From the NCBI RefSeq assembly GCF_000429905.1, contig NZ_KE386983.1, positions 77,943 through 106,230 on the forward strand: a DNA stretch of 28,288 nucleotides. Reading direction: 5' to 3'. Each line of letters opens with the position of its first letter. Position 1 is the first letter of the stretch. The stretch is from Desulfatibacillum aliphaticivorans DSM 15576 (lineage in GTDB: Bacteria; Desulfobacterota; Desulfobacteria; Desulfobacterales; Desulfatibacillaceae). This document shows positions 1 to 7,866 of the stretch, one piece after another. A program made the position numbers and the translations under genes. Below the pieces are notes generated by a model. That model saw nothing but the letters and a program-made list of their open reading frames with translations. It searched no databases and was not told the origin of the DNA.

Positions 1-912
1 GTCCTGAGACATGGCTGCGTTGTCGTCCGCGGAAGGCGCGGGTTGGGGCGCAGCGGGGGCGTCGAACATGGCGTCCAGGTCGTCCTGAGACATGGGAGTA
101 TTGTCATCCTCCTGGGGCGCCTGCTTTGCCGGCCCGTCAAAGAAAGCATCCAGATCCGCCTGGCTCAACTGGCCGTCGGTTTGCAGCCCGTCGGGAATCG
201 GCGGCGGGGGCGGCGGGGGCGGCTCTGGTTCTTTCGGAGGCGGAGCCCAATCGTCTATACGCCCTGCGCCGTCAAACAAATCATCAAGCTCTTCCTGGGA
301 AAACTGTTTGATGACCGGCGTCTCTTCCGTTTGATCCCCATCCGTTTGCATGTCCGGACCGCCCGATTCATTCATAATCTGGTCCAACTGGTCCTGATTT
401 AATGCGCCGTCGAACGGAAGGTCGTCTCCCTTGGAGTCGTTGGCCGCGGGAACGGTGATGTTGTAACCGGCGTTCGCAAGAAGGGCGTTTAAGCCGGCTT
501 GATCCAGGGTCCCGTCTTCATTGGCCTTGACTTTGGGGTCCCGCGGCCTTTTGGGCTCTCGGGGCAGGACCGGCTCTTTTTGGGGCTGGGTGGCCAGCAA
601 TGCGTCCAAAGCATCCTGGTTCAAGGTTCCGTCGTCATTCATGGCCGGCGAGGGGGCCGGCATTTCCGCCTGGGTCGCCAAAAGGGCGTCCAGATCGTCC
701 TGGTTCAGGGTGTTGTTATCATCCAGGGCGGCGCCTCCTCCCGGCGGAGCGGCCAGCATGGCGTCCAGTTCCTCCTGGGTTAAAACGCCCTCATTGGGAT
801 CAAGGGCGGACTCTTCCGGGGATTTTTTTGGCTCGAGTGTTAGTTTGGGCCGGCCCTGTCCCTTCGCAAAAGCCGACTGGTTAAGGAGCGCATCCAATTG
901 GTCCTGCTCCAT
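1..912 (-). repeat. Ten FliM-N-like LxQxxLDALL motifs in the protein tail
   Basis: In protein order: MEQDQLDALL (residue 594), LTQEELDAML (637), LNQDDLDALL (662), LNQDALDALL (690), LDQAGLNALL (729), LNQDQLDQIM (764), FSQEELDDLF (797), LSQADLDAFF (842), MSQDDLDAMF (867), and MSQD (894), which is cut by the window edge. A weaker copy, DQEDIDQIV, lies further upstream. Spacing is 25 to 45 residues, with acidic or proline-rich linkers between. The motif matches the first helix of FliM (LSQAEIDALL in E. coli), which binds phosphorylated CheY. Several copies are preceded by an N-x-DG element, which also gives a weak EF-hand look. The repeats diverge at DNA level, so they are old or under protein-level selection. 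Confidence 0.8.
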
Positions 913-2691
913 GGACCCGTCTTCGTTCAACTGAATGGGAACGCCCTGGGGCTTGGGAGGGGGCGCAGGCGGCTCCGGCTCAGCGGGCGGCTCCGGCTCC
1001 GGCGCGGGAGCCTCTTCTTCCGGCTCCATTATCTCCTCCAAAAGGGCCGGCCTTTCTTCCGGTGAAACTTGTTCCTCCGTTGTAGGACCTGTCTGGTCCG
1101 AGCCGTCCTCCGCCATGGCGTTTTCAGAATCTTTTACAATCTGGTCTATGTCTTCCTGGTCAGGCGCGTCCCAGGAGTCCTTCATTTCCTGCACTTCCGC
1201 GGCGGTTTCGGCCAGGTCCGAATCGTCGTCCAGGCTTTCCGTTTCCGCAGCGGCCTGGGCTTCCGCCCATTCATGGTCTTCATCCCCCGCTTGTTGCTGC
1301 GCCAGGGCTTGGGCCTTTTTTTGTTTAAGCAACATCATTGCAACCAGCGCCAAAACCGTCACAAGGGCGGCACCAACCACGCCGGCGGCGGCCAGGATCA
1401 TCGTTTTCTTTTTTGTGTCGGGCGGTTTAGGGCGTTGCGGATACAAAGCGTTATTGCCGCCCAATGTATAGACGGCGCCCATTCTGGCCAGAGAAGCTGT
1501 CACGCCTTGCTTGCCCCAGCCCACCGGCTCCAAAATCGCGGCCGGAGGAGGCGGGGCGAGGTCTTTACGGCCGCTTCCGAAGGCAATGACATAAGGCTCC
1601 TGGCCCTGGGCGACAAAGTAGGCGGTATGAGGCGTCCAAGCCAGCTGGAATGAAGGGGGCAGGGGGCCTGCGCCTGCAATGGATTCCGGGTCGATTTGCA
1701 CCATCCAGTATCTATGGGTGACGGGCCGGACGTTCAGAGCTTGATTTTGGATGGCGTCCTCGCCGGCGGTCAGATTGTATAATGTGGCGTCTGCGTGAAA
1801 TTCCCAGTTGCTTTCCGCGTCGCTGCGGGAATAAATCTTGGCCCGGGCGCAGAAGTCCGGCCACATTACATGAATGACCACCTGGCTGGCAGGCAGAGGG
1901 GCGGGGACCTCAAATTGATACTCCCCGTTCGATGGAGTCCCAAACGGCGTCCCTTGCACCCAGGAGTTTTTGGCGGCGTCCTGGCTTGTGGGATACAGCA
2001 CCTCCGCCTTTTCTAAGGTCGAGCCTTTTTTGCCCCCCGGCCAGGTGACCAGCCAATATCCCGGCATGGCCTTGGGAATGTCTATGGTGTCCTGGAAAAA
2101 CATCATCTGCCCGCAAGGAACCTGGGCTAGGGTGGAGCTTGAGGAAAGCCCGAACCAAAATGCCAGATCCCGGCTGGCTTTGACGTCCACCGTGGTCACG
2201 AATTTTCCCGGCGTGTCCGACCATTTTAATCGCAATGCTTCGGGCTCGCCGTTAAGATGAGACGCGTCCAAAACATAGGATGTAAGTACGTTGCCGTCTC
2301 CCAGCGCGGCTGAACTTTCCACTCCGATCAGGGCGCCGGTTTCGTCCATGCGGAACCGGGTGGCGGACATGTCAATAAATCCGTCGCCCCGGGTCATGAG
2401 CGGGAAAACATTCAGGGATTGAATCTCCGGATCCTCGTAAAATCCCTTTCGTTCATCCACGATTTTAAGGGGAACCTGAGTCCCTTTTCCGTCAAGAATC
2501 CTAATATCGCCAATATCATGACGAACCAATCCCTCGTATATGCTCTGGGGCAATGTGAGCTGCCACAGGCCGCCGTCCGCCCTTGCGTCCAAGCGGGCGC
2601 CGGACATAAAGTCCGTTGCTTGGGGTTCTAAAGCGTGCGCCTGGATGAAAGGAATGATAACAGCCAGGAATATATAAAAATAGCGGCGCAT
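1..2691 (-). CDS. DUF3999-type membrane protein with FliM-N-like repeat tail (5' complete, C-terminus cut by window edge)
   Basis: An uninterrupted frame of 897 codons starts at the ATG at 2691 and runs off the left edge without a stop. The start is supported by AGGA six bases upstream. Residues 1-20 form a signal peptide ending in AHA before LEPQ. Residues about 21-425 resemble DUF3999: an opening like DFMSGARLDA, then QLTLPQSIYEGL and DIGDIRILDG, and near the end a stretch resembling QLAWTPHTAYFVAQG. A single membrane helix follows at about 431-453, flanked by KKK and KQKK, so the rest should be cytoplasmic. The tail is acidic and proline-rich, and from residue 594 it carries repeated motifs of the form LxQxxLDALL. 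Ordinary DUF3999 proteins end soon after the helix, so the tail is the odd part. DUF3999 has no known function. The family call is from memory of the domain; the repeats are seen directly. Confidence 0.8.
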   Translation of the reverse strand, partial: MRRYFYIFLAVIIPFIQAHALEPQATDFMSGARLDARADGGLWQLTLPQSIYEGLVRHDIGDIRILDGKGTQVPLKIVDERKGFYEDPEIQSLNVFPLMTRGDGFIDMSATRFRMDETGALIGVESSAALGDGNVLTSYVLDASHLNGEPEALRLKWSDTPGKFVTTVDVKASRDLAFWFGLSSSSTLAQVPCGQMMFFQDTIDIPKAMPGYWLVTWPGGKKGSTLEKAEVLYPTSQDAAKNSWVQGTPFGTPSNGEYQFEVPAPLPASQVVIHVMWPDFCARAKIYSRSDAESNWEFHADATLYNLTAGEDAIQNQALNVRPVTHRYWMVQIDPESIAGAGPLPPSFQLAWTPHTAYFVAQGQEPYVIAFGSGRKDLAPPPPAAILEPVGWGKQGVTASLARMGAVYTLGGNNALYPQRPKPPDTKKKTMILAAAGVVGAALVTVLALVAMMLLKQKKAQALAQQQAGDEDHEWAEAQAAAETESLDDDSDLAETAAEVQEMKDSWDAPDQEDIDQIVKDSENAMAEDGSDQTGPTTEEQVSPEERPALLEEIMEPEEEAPAPEPEPPAEPEPPAPPPKPQGVPIQLNEDGSMEQDQLDALLNQSAFAKGQGRPKLTLEPKKSPEESALDPNEGVLTQEELDAMLAAPPGGGAALDDNNTLNQDDLDALLATQAEMPAPSPAMNDDGTLNQDALDALLATQPQKEPVLPREPKRPRDPKVKANEDGTLDQAGLNALLANAGYNITVPAANDSKGDDLPFDGALNQDQLDQIMNESGGPDMQTDGDQTEETPVIKQFSQEELDDLFDGAGRIDDWAPPPKEPEPPPPPPPPIPDGLQTDGQLSQADLDAFFDGPAKQAPQEDDNTPMSQDDLDAMFDAPAAPQPAPSADDNAAMSQD

Positions 2692-2701
2692 GTACAATCC
2701 T

Positions 2702-2718
2702 GCGGGCCTATAACCCGC
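2702..2718 (-). promoter_or_regulatory. Small hairpin abutting the ribosome-binding site of the DUF3999 gene
   Basis: GCGGG and CCCGC arms flank a seven-base loop. On the minus strand the 3' arm ends next to the AGGA ribosome-binding site and about 10 bases before the ATG at 2691. It could affect translation initiation, but a five-pair stem in GC-rich DNA may be chance. Confidence 0.3.
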
Positions 2719-2837
2719 CAGAGGGTTCTTGTTGTTTCTTTTTGCGGGAAAGCCTCTTCCGCAACACTGCAATCAATCAGGCCGGAAGACCGCCCCCGGT
2801 CATGCCTTTGGGATCAGGGCGCAACAATCCGGACAAA

Positions 2838-2846
2838 ATTATACCA
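2838..2846 (-). promoter_or_regulatory. Candidate extended -10 promoter of the DUF3999 gene
   Basis: The minus strand reads TGGTATAAT, an extended -10 with a perfect TATAAT. No good -35 is visible. It would give a leader of about 140 bases before the ATG at 2691. The hydrolase gene ends at 2907, just upstream, so this promoter would make the DUF3999 gene independent of it. Confidence 0.45.
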
Positions 2847-2906
2847 GTGTTCTTTCAGAAATCGTGCCGAAATGAAAAATACTATGAACAAAAAAAGAAA
2901 TAATCG

Positions 2907-4046
2907 TTATCGCGAAGTATTTTCCATAAGCCACTTTCCGGTGGGCAGCCAAACTTTTTCCCGGGCGTTTTCGCCTATCATCAGGTCCACATGCCCTGCG
3001 GCGTTCACTCCAATCAGGTTGTTGGAGTCATTGGGCGTGATGATTTCGTGGGCCAGAAGCACGGTGTCCGGCGGGGCGATTACATCGGCGCCGCCGTAAA
3101 AAAAGAGGAATTTCGCTTTGTTTTTGCGGATGTAACCCATGGACTTGACCAACTCGGGGCCGTATTGCTTGCAGGCCAGTCCTTGGGAAATCATGGTGGA
3201 GATGGATTTTTGCAGGCTGTTGGGGACGGGCTCAACCACCTTGCCCAAAAGGGTTTTGGCGGCCTTTCCCGACATGTTGAAAGGATTCCACAGCAAGGGG
3301 GACGCAATGGGGTTGAACCTCAGCACCGGCCCCGGAATTTTCCGAATGGCCCTGGTGATGGGCACAAAGTTCTGGGTGACGGTTCCTACAAAGGATTTCT
3401 CCTCGAATCCCAAAGCCCGGGTGATCCAGTTAATCAGGGGAATGATGCGTACAAAAATCTGATGCAGGGTGATGGGGCTGCCTATAGTCACGACATTCCT
3501 GACCGTGGCGTCCAGGGTCTTGGCCAGGTAGGTGTACATCATCATGCCGCCCAGGCTGTACCCTACCCAAGAGATGTTGGACGACCCGGAGTCCCTGCGC
3601 ACACGCTCGATGACCATGGGAACCTCCCTGTCCACCAATTCCACAAAATCCAGCGTGGGCGGCGTGGTGCGCATTTTGCCGTAAAACATGCTTTGCCGGC
3701 AATGCCTGACCACATACCTGTTGTACACCCTTTGGGCGTATCCCGGATGAAAGCAATACACCGTAAAGCCTTCCGAGGCCAGGTAGGTTGCAAAGGACCG
3801 GTTGTTCCCCAGGGAAAGAAACCCGCCCTGGTCGTCCATGCGGAATAAATTGGCGTTGGTGGCGATGCCGGGGCAAAGGATGACCGGTCCTCGCCGCCGG
3901 ATTCCGGCTTTGGCGGAAAAAATTTTTTTAATGAATAATTCCCGGGAGCCTTTTCGGGCGAACAAATCCTGGGCCATGAGAAAATGAGGCGCCTTGGGGG
4001 CTCCCCGATCCACGAGCACTGTTTCCTGCTTGGGCCAAAATAGCAT
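2907..4046 (-). CDS. Alpha/beta-hydrolase family protein
   Basis: 379 residues. The fold is supported by an oxyanion-loop-like segment VILCPGIATNANLF (about 55-68), the nucleophile elbow GYSLGG with Ser164, an acid-strand segment FFYGGADVIAPPD with Asp321 or Asp327 as the likely acid, and AAGHVDLMIG with His352. There is no signal peptide or clear membrane helix, so it is probably cytoplasmic. The size and the cap-like insertion between the Ser and Asp motifs are in the range of lipase/esterase and PHA-synthase-like hydrolases, but the nucleophile is Ser, not the Cys of PhaC. The substrate cannot be read from the sequence. It is divergent from the acyl-CoA dehydrogenase operon, so an acyl ester or thioester substrate is plausible but inferred. 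Confidence 0.85.
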   Translation of the reverse strand: MLFWPKQETVLVDRGAPKAPHFLMAQDLFARKGSRELFIKKIFSAKAGIRRRGPVILCPGIATNANLFRMDDQGGFLSLGNNRSFATYLASEGFTVYCFHPGYAQRVYNRYVVRHCRQSMFYGKMRTTPPTLDFVELVDREVPMVIERVRRDSGSSNISWVGYSLGGMMMYTYLAKTLDATVRNVVTIGSPITLHQIFVRIIPLINWITRALGFEEKSFVGTVTQNFVPITRAIRKIPGPVLRFNPIASPLLWNPFNMSGKAAKTLLGKVVEPVPNSLQKSISTMISQGLACKQYGPELVKSMGYIRKNKAKFLFFYGGADVIAPPDTVLLAHEIITPNDSNNLIGVNAAGHVDLMIGENAREKVWLPTGKWLMENTSR

Positions 4047-4083
4047 GATTGGTTCTTTCTATTGCAAGATTTTCAACGGACGT

Positions 4084-4112
4084 ATAATATTTCGTATGAC
4101 GCAGTATGTCAA
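4084..4112 (-). promoter_or_regulatory. Sigma70-like promoter for the hydrolase gene
   Basis: The minus strand shows TTGACA, a 17-base spacer and TATTAT, ending about 38 bases before the hydrolase ATG at 4046. The same DNA reads TATAAT on the plus strand at 4083-4088, with a TTGCAA 15 bases upstream. The divergent acyl-CoA dehydrogenase promoter may therefore overlap, but that spacing is poor. Confidence 0.6.
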
Positions 4113-4244
4113 GAAAGAAAGCGCGTCGGCCCGGATTGGATGGGGCGAGGGATTTGCTCTTTTTCTTTGAGCCGTTATCTGATAAGTCAGGGGCGAAACA
4201 TAACGGACGGCTTAATTATAAACCCCGGTAATCGGTTGAAATCC

Positions 4245-5390
4245 ATGAATCCTTTTTTAACGGAAAAACATAGGGAAGTAAGGCGCTCGGTGCGGGCTTT
4301 TTGCGAAGCCGAACTGGCGCCCATAGCCAAGGACCTGGACCAGGAAGCGCGCTTCCCCTGGGAAGTGGTGGAAAAAATGGGGGCCTTGGGCTATTTCGGC
4401 ATTCAGGTTCCCAAAGATCTGGGCGGCGCCGGAATGGACTCGGTGTCCTATGTGGTGGCTATTGAGGAAATCTCGCGGGTGTGCGGCGGCATGGGATTGT
4501 GCGTGACCGTGCACAACAGCGTGGCGGTTCATCCCATCATGGCCTTTGGAACCCGGGAACAGCAGGTAAAATGGGTTCCCGACCTGGCGGCCGGCAAGAA
4601 GATCGGCGCATTTTGCCTGACCGAGCCCAACGCAGGTTCGGACGCTTCTGGAATACAGGCCGTGGCTTTAAAGGACGGAGATCATTATGTGGTGAACGCC
4701 AACAAGGTGTTTGTCACCAACGGCGGCGTGGCCGACACCTGTCTGATTTTCGTGCGGACGAACCCGGAGGCCGGTCCTCGCGGCATCAGCGTGATTGTGG
4801 CGGAGCGCGGAACGCCCGGTTTTGTGGTGGGCGACCTGGAAGACCTCTGCGGCATGCGCTGCAATCCGGTTTCCTCCATCCGGCTTAATGACTGCCGGAT
4901 TCCCGAGGACCACCTGCTGGGCAAGGAAGGCATTGGCCTGGCTATCGGCCTGGCAGGCCTGGACACGGGGCGCATCGGCATTGCGGCCCAGGCGTTGGGC
5001 ATTGCCCAGGCTGCGCTGGAGGAAGGCATTCGCTATTCCAAGCAGCGCAGGCAGTTTAAGGTTCCCATCGCCAAGCACCAGTCCGTTGCCAACATGATCG
5101 CCGACATGGCCACCCAGGTGGATGCGGCGCGTCTCATGGTTTACCGGGCCGCAGCCCTCAAGGATTTGAAAAAGCCCTTTTCCAAGGAATCGGCCATGGC
5201 CAAGCTGTTCGCTGCAGAGACCGCTTCCACAGTGACGGATATGGCCGTGCAGATTCACGGCGGGTACGGGTATTCCAAGGACTACCCGGTGGAACGTTAT
5301 TTCCGTGACGCCAGGGTGACCAGAATTTACGAAGGCACTTCCGAGGTGCACCGGACGGTCATAGCCCGTTCGGTCCTGGGCAAGTTCTAA
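4245..5390 (+). CDS. Acyl-CoA dehydrogenase (FAD-dependent)
   Basis: 381 residues from the ATG at 4245, the usual length of short/medium-chain acyl-CoA dehydrogenases. The frame stays open upstream to 4062, but that stretch has no family resemblance and is left out. The start gives the typical opening FLTEKHREVRRSVRAF. FAD- and substrate-binding segments are visible: FCLTEPNAGSDAS, YVVNANKVFVTNG, and near the end IHGGYGYSKDYPVERYFRD. The catalytic base is Glu363 in IYEGTSEVHR. It should oxidise an acyl-CoA to the trans-2-enoyl-CoA and pass electrons to ETF. The next two genes encode ETF, 13 and 35 bases apart, so this is a dehydrogenase-etfB-etfA operon. Butyryl-CoA-like short chains are possible, but chain length cannot be decided here. 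Confidence 0.95.
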   Translation: MNPFLTEKHREVRRSVRAFCEAELAPIAKDLDQEARFPWEVVEKMGALGYFGIQVPKDLGGAGMDSVSYVVAIEEISRVCGGMGLCVTVHNSVAVHPIMAFGTREQQVKWVPDLAAGKKIGAFCLTEPNAGSDASGIQAVALKDGDHYVVNANKVFVTNGGVADTCLIFVRTNPEAGPRGISVIVAERGTPGFVVGDLEDLCGMRCNPVSSIRLNDCRIPEDHLLGKEGIGLAIGLAGLDTGRIGIAAQALGIAQAALEEGIRYSKQRRQFKVPIAKHQSVANMIADMATQVDAARLMVYRAAALKDLKKPFSKESAMAKLFAAETASTVTDMAVQIHGGYGYSKDYPVERYFRDARVTRIYEGTSEVHRTVIARSVLGKF

Positions 5391-5403
5391 CGGGGAATTT
5401 ATT

Positions 5404-6177
5404 ATGGGAATTCATATTATAGTCTGCATAAAATCCGTGGTGCTGGACGCCCCCGGAGGCAAGATCGTGCGCACTCCGGATACAACCGCCCTCAACCCCT
5501 TTGATTTGCCGGCCCTGGAAACGGCCCTGGCCCTCAGTGACGAGTTGGGGGGAACGGTGACCGCCCTGTCCATGGGACCGGAAATTTCGGGCCTCAGCTT
5601 GTATTCCGCCTTGTCCATGGGCGTGGACCGGGGCGTTTTGCTGTGCGATAAAGCCCTTGCCGGGGCCGATACCCTGGCTACTTCCAACGCCCTGTGCGCC
5701 GGACTCAAACTCCTGGAGCCCTATGATCTGGTTTTGTTCGGAACCCGTACGGCCGACTCGGACACCGGTCAGGTAGGCCCCCAGACCGCCGTGGGCGCCG
5801 GGCTTCCCCTGGTGGCTCAGGCGCGGGATATTCTGGTTAAAGGCAAGTCGTTGGAAGTCTCTGCTGAATGCGACGGATTCCGCCAGCGTTTTGAAGTGGA
5901 GACGCCGTGCGCCCTGACAGTGGCGCCCGAGGCCGCCAAGGCCCGCAACGCCAGTCTGGGCGGCATTGAGGAGGCTTTTTCCGGGGAAATCGAGGTTTGG
6001 AGCCTGGAAAAACTGGGCCTGACGCCGGATCAGGTGGGGGATGCGGGATCGCCCACCAAAATCAAGGATATGACCCCGGCCGCCAAGGGCAAACAGTGCG
6101 CTTTTTTAACCGGATCCATAGAGGAGCAGGCGGACAAGCTCCTGGAGAAGCTGGTTAACGCAGGTCTTATTCAATAG
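5404..6177 (+). CDS. etfB: Electron transfer flavoprotein beta subunit
   Basis: 257 residues, the usual EtfB length. The N-terminus IIVCIKSVVLD and the element LNPFDLPALETAL are typical. The nucleotide-binding signature lies at about 112-128 (FGTRTADSDTGQVGPQTA). EtfB normally holds AMP, or in bifurcating ETFs a second FAD, and forms the heterodimer with EtfA that carries electrons from acyl-CoA dehydrogenases to a membrane quinone reductase or other acceptor. It lies 13 bases after the acyl-CoA dehydrogenase stop and 35 bases before the EtfA fusion, so co-transcription is near certain. Whether it bifurcates cannot be told by eye. Confidence 0.95.
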   Translation: MGIHIIVCIKSVVLDAPGGKIVRTPDTTALNPFDLPALETALALSDELGGTVTALSMGPEISGLSLYSALSMGVDRGVLLCDKALAGADTLATSNALCAGLKLLEPYDLVLFGTRTADSDTGQVGPQTAVGAGLPLVAQARDILVKGKSLEVSAECDGFRQRFEVETPCALTVAPEAAKARNASLGGIEEAFSGEIEVWSLEKLGLTPDQVGDAGSPTKIKDMTPAAKGKQCAFLTGSIEEQADKLLEKLVNAGLIQ

Positions 6178-6212
6178 AAAAGCAGGCTAATAAAATAGCG
6201 GGCAGGAATGCA

Positions 6213-7796
6213 ATGAGCAATCACGATATCTGGGTTTTCGGAGATCTGAGAAACGATAGGTTTTTTGAATATTCCCTTAATGTGCTGGGCAAGGCCAAAG
6301 AGCTTTCCGGGCAAACGGGCGGCAAGACGGCCATGGTGCTGGTCCCCGGAAAAAACCAGGAATGCCTGCTTTGGGAAGAGGCGGCCGACCGTTGCTCCCG
6401 TTGCGGGGCGGACTATGTGTACGTTTTGCAGCATAAGGATTTGGACGCTCCCCGCGCCGACGCCATGGCCCTTATGATCTGCCGTGCCGTGTCGGACAAG
6501 CAGCCCGGGCTTGTGTTTTTTCCCATGACCCAACTGGGCCGCGAGCTGGCTGCCCGGACGTCCAGGATGCAGGACGCCGGCCTCATCGCCGATTGTGTGG
6601 ACATGGCCATGGAAGACGGCCTCATGGTTGCGACCTGTCCATCCTGGGGCGGCCGGATTATGGCCAGGATCACCTTTGCCGAAGGGACGACGTTGGGATT
6701 CGCCACCGTGGCGCCTCACGGCTTTTCCCCCAGCGATCAGCCGGGCGATCCGGGAACCGCAGAGGAGCTGGACTACTCTCAACTCGCCCTGCCCAAAGGC
6801 CTTAAGCTCCTTTCCTACGAGCCCGAGGAAGCCGGAGTAAAAAGGCTGGAAGAAGCCGAGACCGTCGTGGTGGGCGGCGCAGGCATGGGCAGCGCGGACG
6901 GATTCGGCCTGGTTAGGGAGCTTGCCGCCGCTTTGGGCGGCCAGGTGGGCGCCACAAGGCCTCCCGTCCTGTCCCACTGGGTGGAGGAGGAACGCTTGAT
7001 CGGCCAGACGGGAAAAACCGTCCGGCCCAGGCTGCTTGTTTCCGCCGCAACCTCCGGCGCCGTGCAATATACGGCGGGAATCGCCGAGTCCGGCCTGATT
7101 GTGGCCATTAACAGGGACGCCAAAGCCCCTATTTTCGAGATCGCTAATATTGGCGTGGAAGCCGACGCCAAGGCCTTTTTGCCCGTCTTTACGGCCAAGG
7201 CCAAAAAAGCCGTGATGCGCAAGCTGGCCGATGATCTGGCCTGCACGGTTGTGGACGTCTCGGACTCCAGTTTCGGCGCAACCATTAAAAAACTGCGCGA
7301 GGGCCACGACTGGACCCGGGAAGCTCTGGCCCAGGCCACCGGACAAACTCCCGAGTTTATCGCCTCGGTGGAATCGGACGAATTGTCGCCTTCCGTCAGC
7401 TTTCTGCTTCGTTTAGCCCGCGCCTTGGGCATTGATCCGGGTACGTTTTTGCGGGACGAGGAAAAAAGCGCCATCCGGGATCAGCGCGCCAAGGCTTACG
7501 CCAAAAGAACCCAGAGCTATTCTTATGAGGTTTTGACTCCGGATGCGGAAAACGAGCACCTGCGGGCCTTTATGATCACCATCGAATCGCGCAAGGATCA
7601 TAAGCCTGTGGAGTACAAGCACGAAGGCGAGGAATTCGTCTTTGTTCTGGACGGGGATCTTGAGTTGACTCTGGACAGCAGGCCCCATGTGCTCAAGCCC
7701 GGGGAGTCCAAACGGTTCAATTCGGAAATTCCGCACAAATTAAAGAGCCTGTCGGACATGGAAACCCGTTGCCTGGTGGTTTTGTACACTCCCTGA
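6213..7796 (+). CDS. etfA: Electron transfer flavoprotein alpha subunit fused to an XRE-cupin regulator
   Basis: 527 residues in one open frame; EtfA alone is about 320-340. AGGA lies five bases before the ATG. Residues 1-200 are the N-terminal ETF domain. Residues 215-335 are the FAD domain, with VGATR (Arg249), GQTGKT (Thr266), SGAVQYTAG and IVAINRDAKAPIFEIANIG. Residues about 355-413 are an XRE-type helix-turn-helix (IKKLREGHDWTREALAQATG, then SPSVSFLLRLARALGI). Residues about 438-526 are a cupin with HEGEEFVFVLDG and EIPHKL, keeping His470, Glu473/474 and His508 as possible ligands. The last 175 residues thus equal a whole free-standing XRE-cupin regulator. The FAD-contacting His of EtfA (QHLAG in most) is Tyr286 here. 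The protein could be both electron carrier and regulator, possibly of its own operon; that is inference. Confidence 0.92.
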   Translation: MSNHDIWVFGDLRNDRFFEYSLNVLGKAKELSGQTGGKTAMVLVPGKNQECLLWEEAADRCSRCGADYVYVLQHKDLDAPRADAMALMICRAVSDKQPGLVFFPMTQLGRELAARTSRMQDAGLIADCVDMAMEDGLMVATCPSWGGRIMARITFAEGTTLGFATVAPHGFSPSDQPGDPGTAEELDYSQLALPKGLKLLSYEPEEAGVKRLEEAETVVVGGAGMGSADGFGLVRELAAALGGQVGATRPPVLSHWVEEERLIGQTGKTVRPRLLVSAATSGAVQYTAGIAESGLIVAINRDAKAPIFEIANIGVEADAKAFLPVFTAKAKKAVMRKLADDLACTVVDVSDSSFGATIKKLREGHDWTREALAQATGQTPEFIASVESDELSPSVSFLLRLARALGIDPGTFLRDEEKSAIRDQRAKAYAKRTQSYSYEVLTPDAENEHLRAFMITIESRKDHKPVEYKHEGEEFVFVLDGDLELTLDSRPHVLKPGESKRFNSEIPHKLKSLSDMETRCLVVLYTP

Positions 7797-7866
7797 CCAG
7801 GCGGCAGGCCGCGGAAGGACGAAGCCCGCCGCAGCGTAAATATTTTGCGAGTTTTGGATCGGCCGG

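Noticed and set aside
1..912. Reading the DUF3999 tail repeats as EF-hands or dockerin repeats
   Set aside because: Several copies have N-x-DG before the helix, but the acidic residues at the first and last loop positions are mostly missing and many copies lack the DG, while LxQxxLD is constant.
43..2631. Many plus-strand open frames opposite the DUF3999 gene
   Set aside because: They are antisense shadows of the long open minus-strand frame; their compositions (Gly/Ser or Arg/His rich) and missing ribosome-binding sites do not support genes.
2720..2840. Cyclic-di-GMP riboswitch in the leader of the DUF3999 gene
   Set aside because: Some bases near 2800-2820 look GEMM-like, but the conserved core with its tetraloop and receptor is absent on both strands.
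4062..4244. Upstream extension of the acyl-CoA dehydrogenase frame
   Set aside because: It has no similarity to the family, and the remaining 381 residues from the ATG at 4245 match family length and N-terminal pattern.
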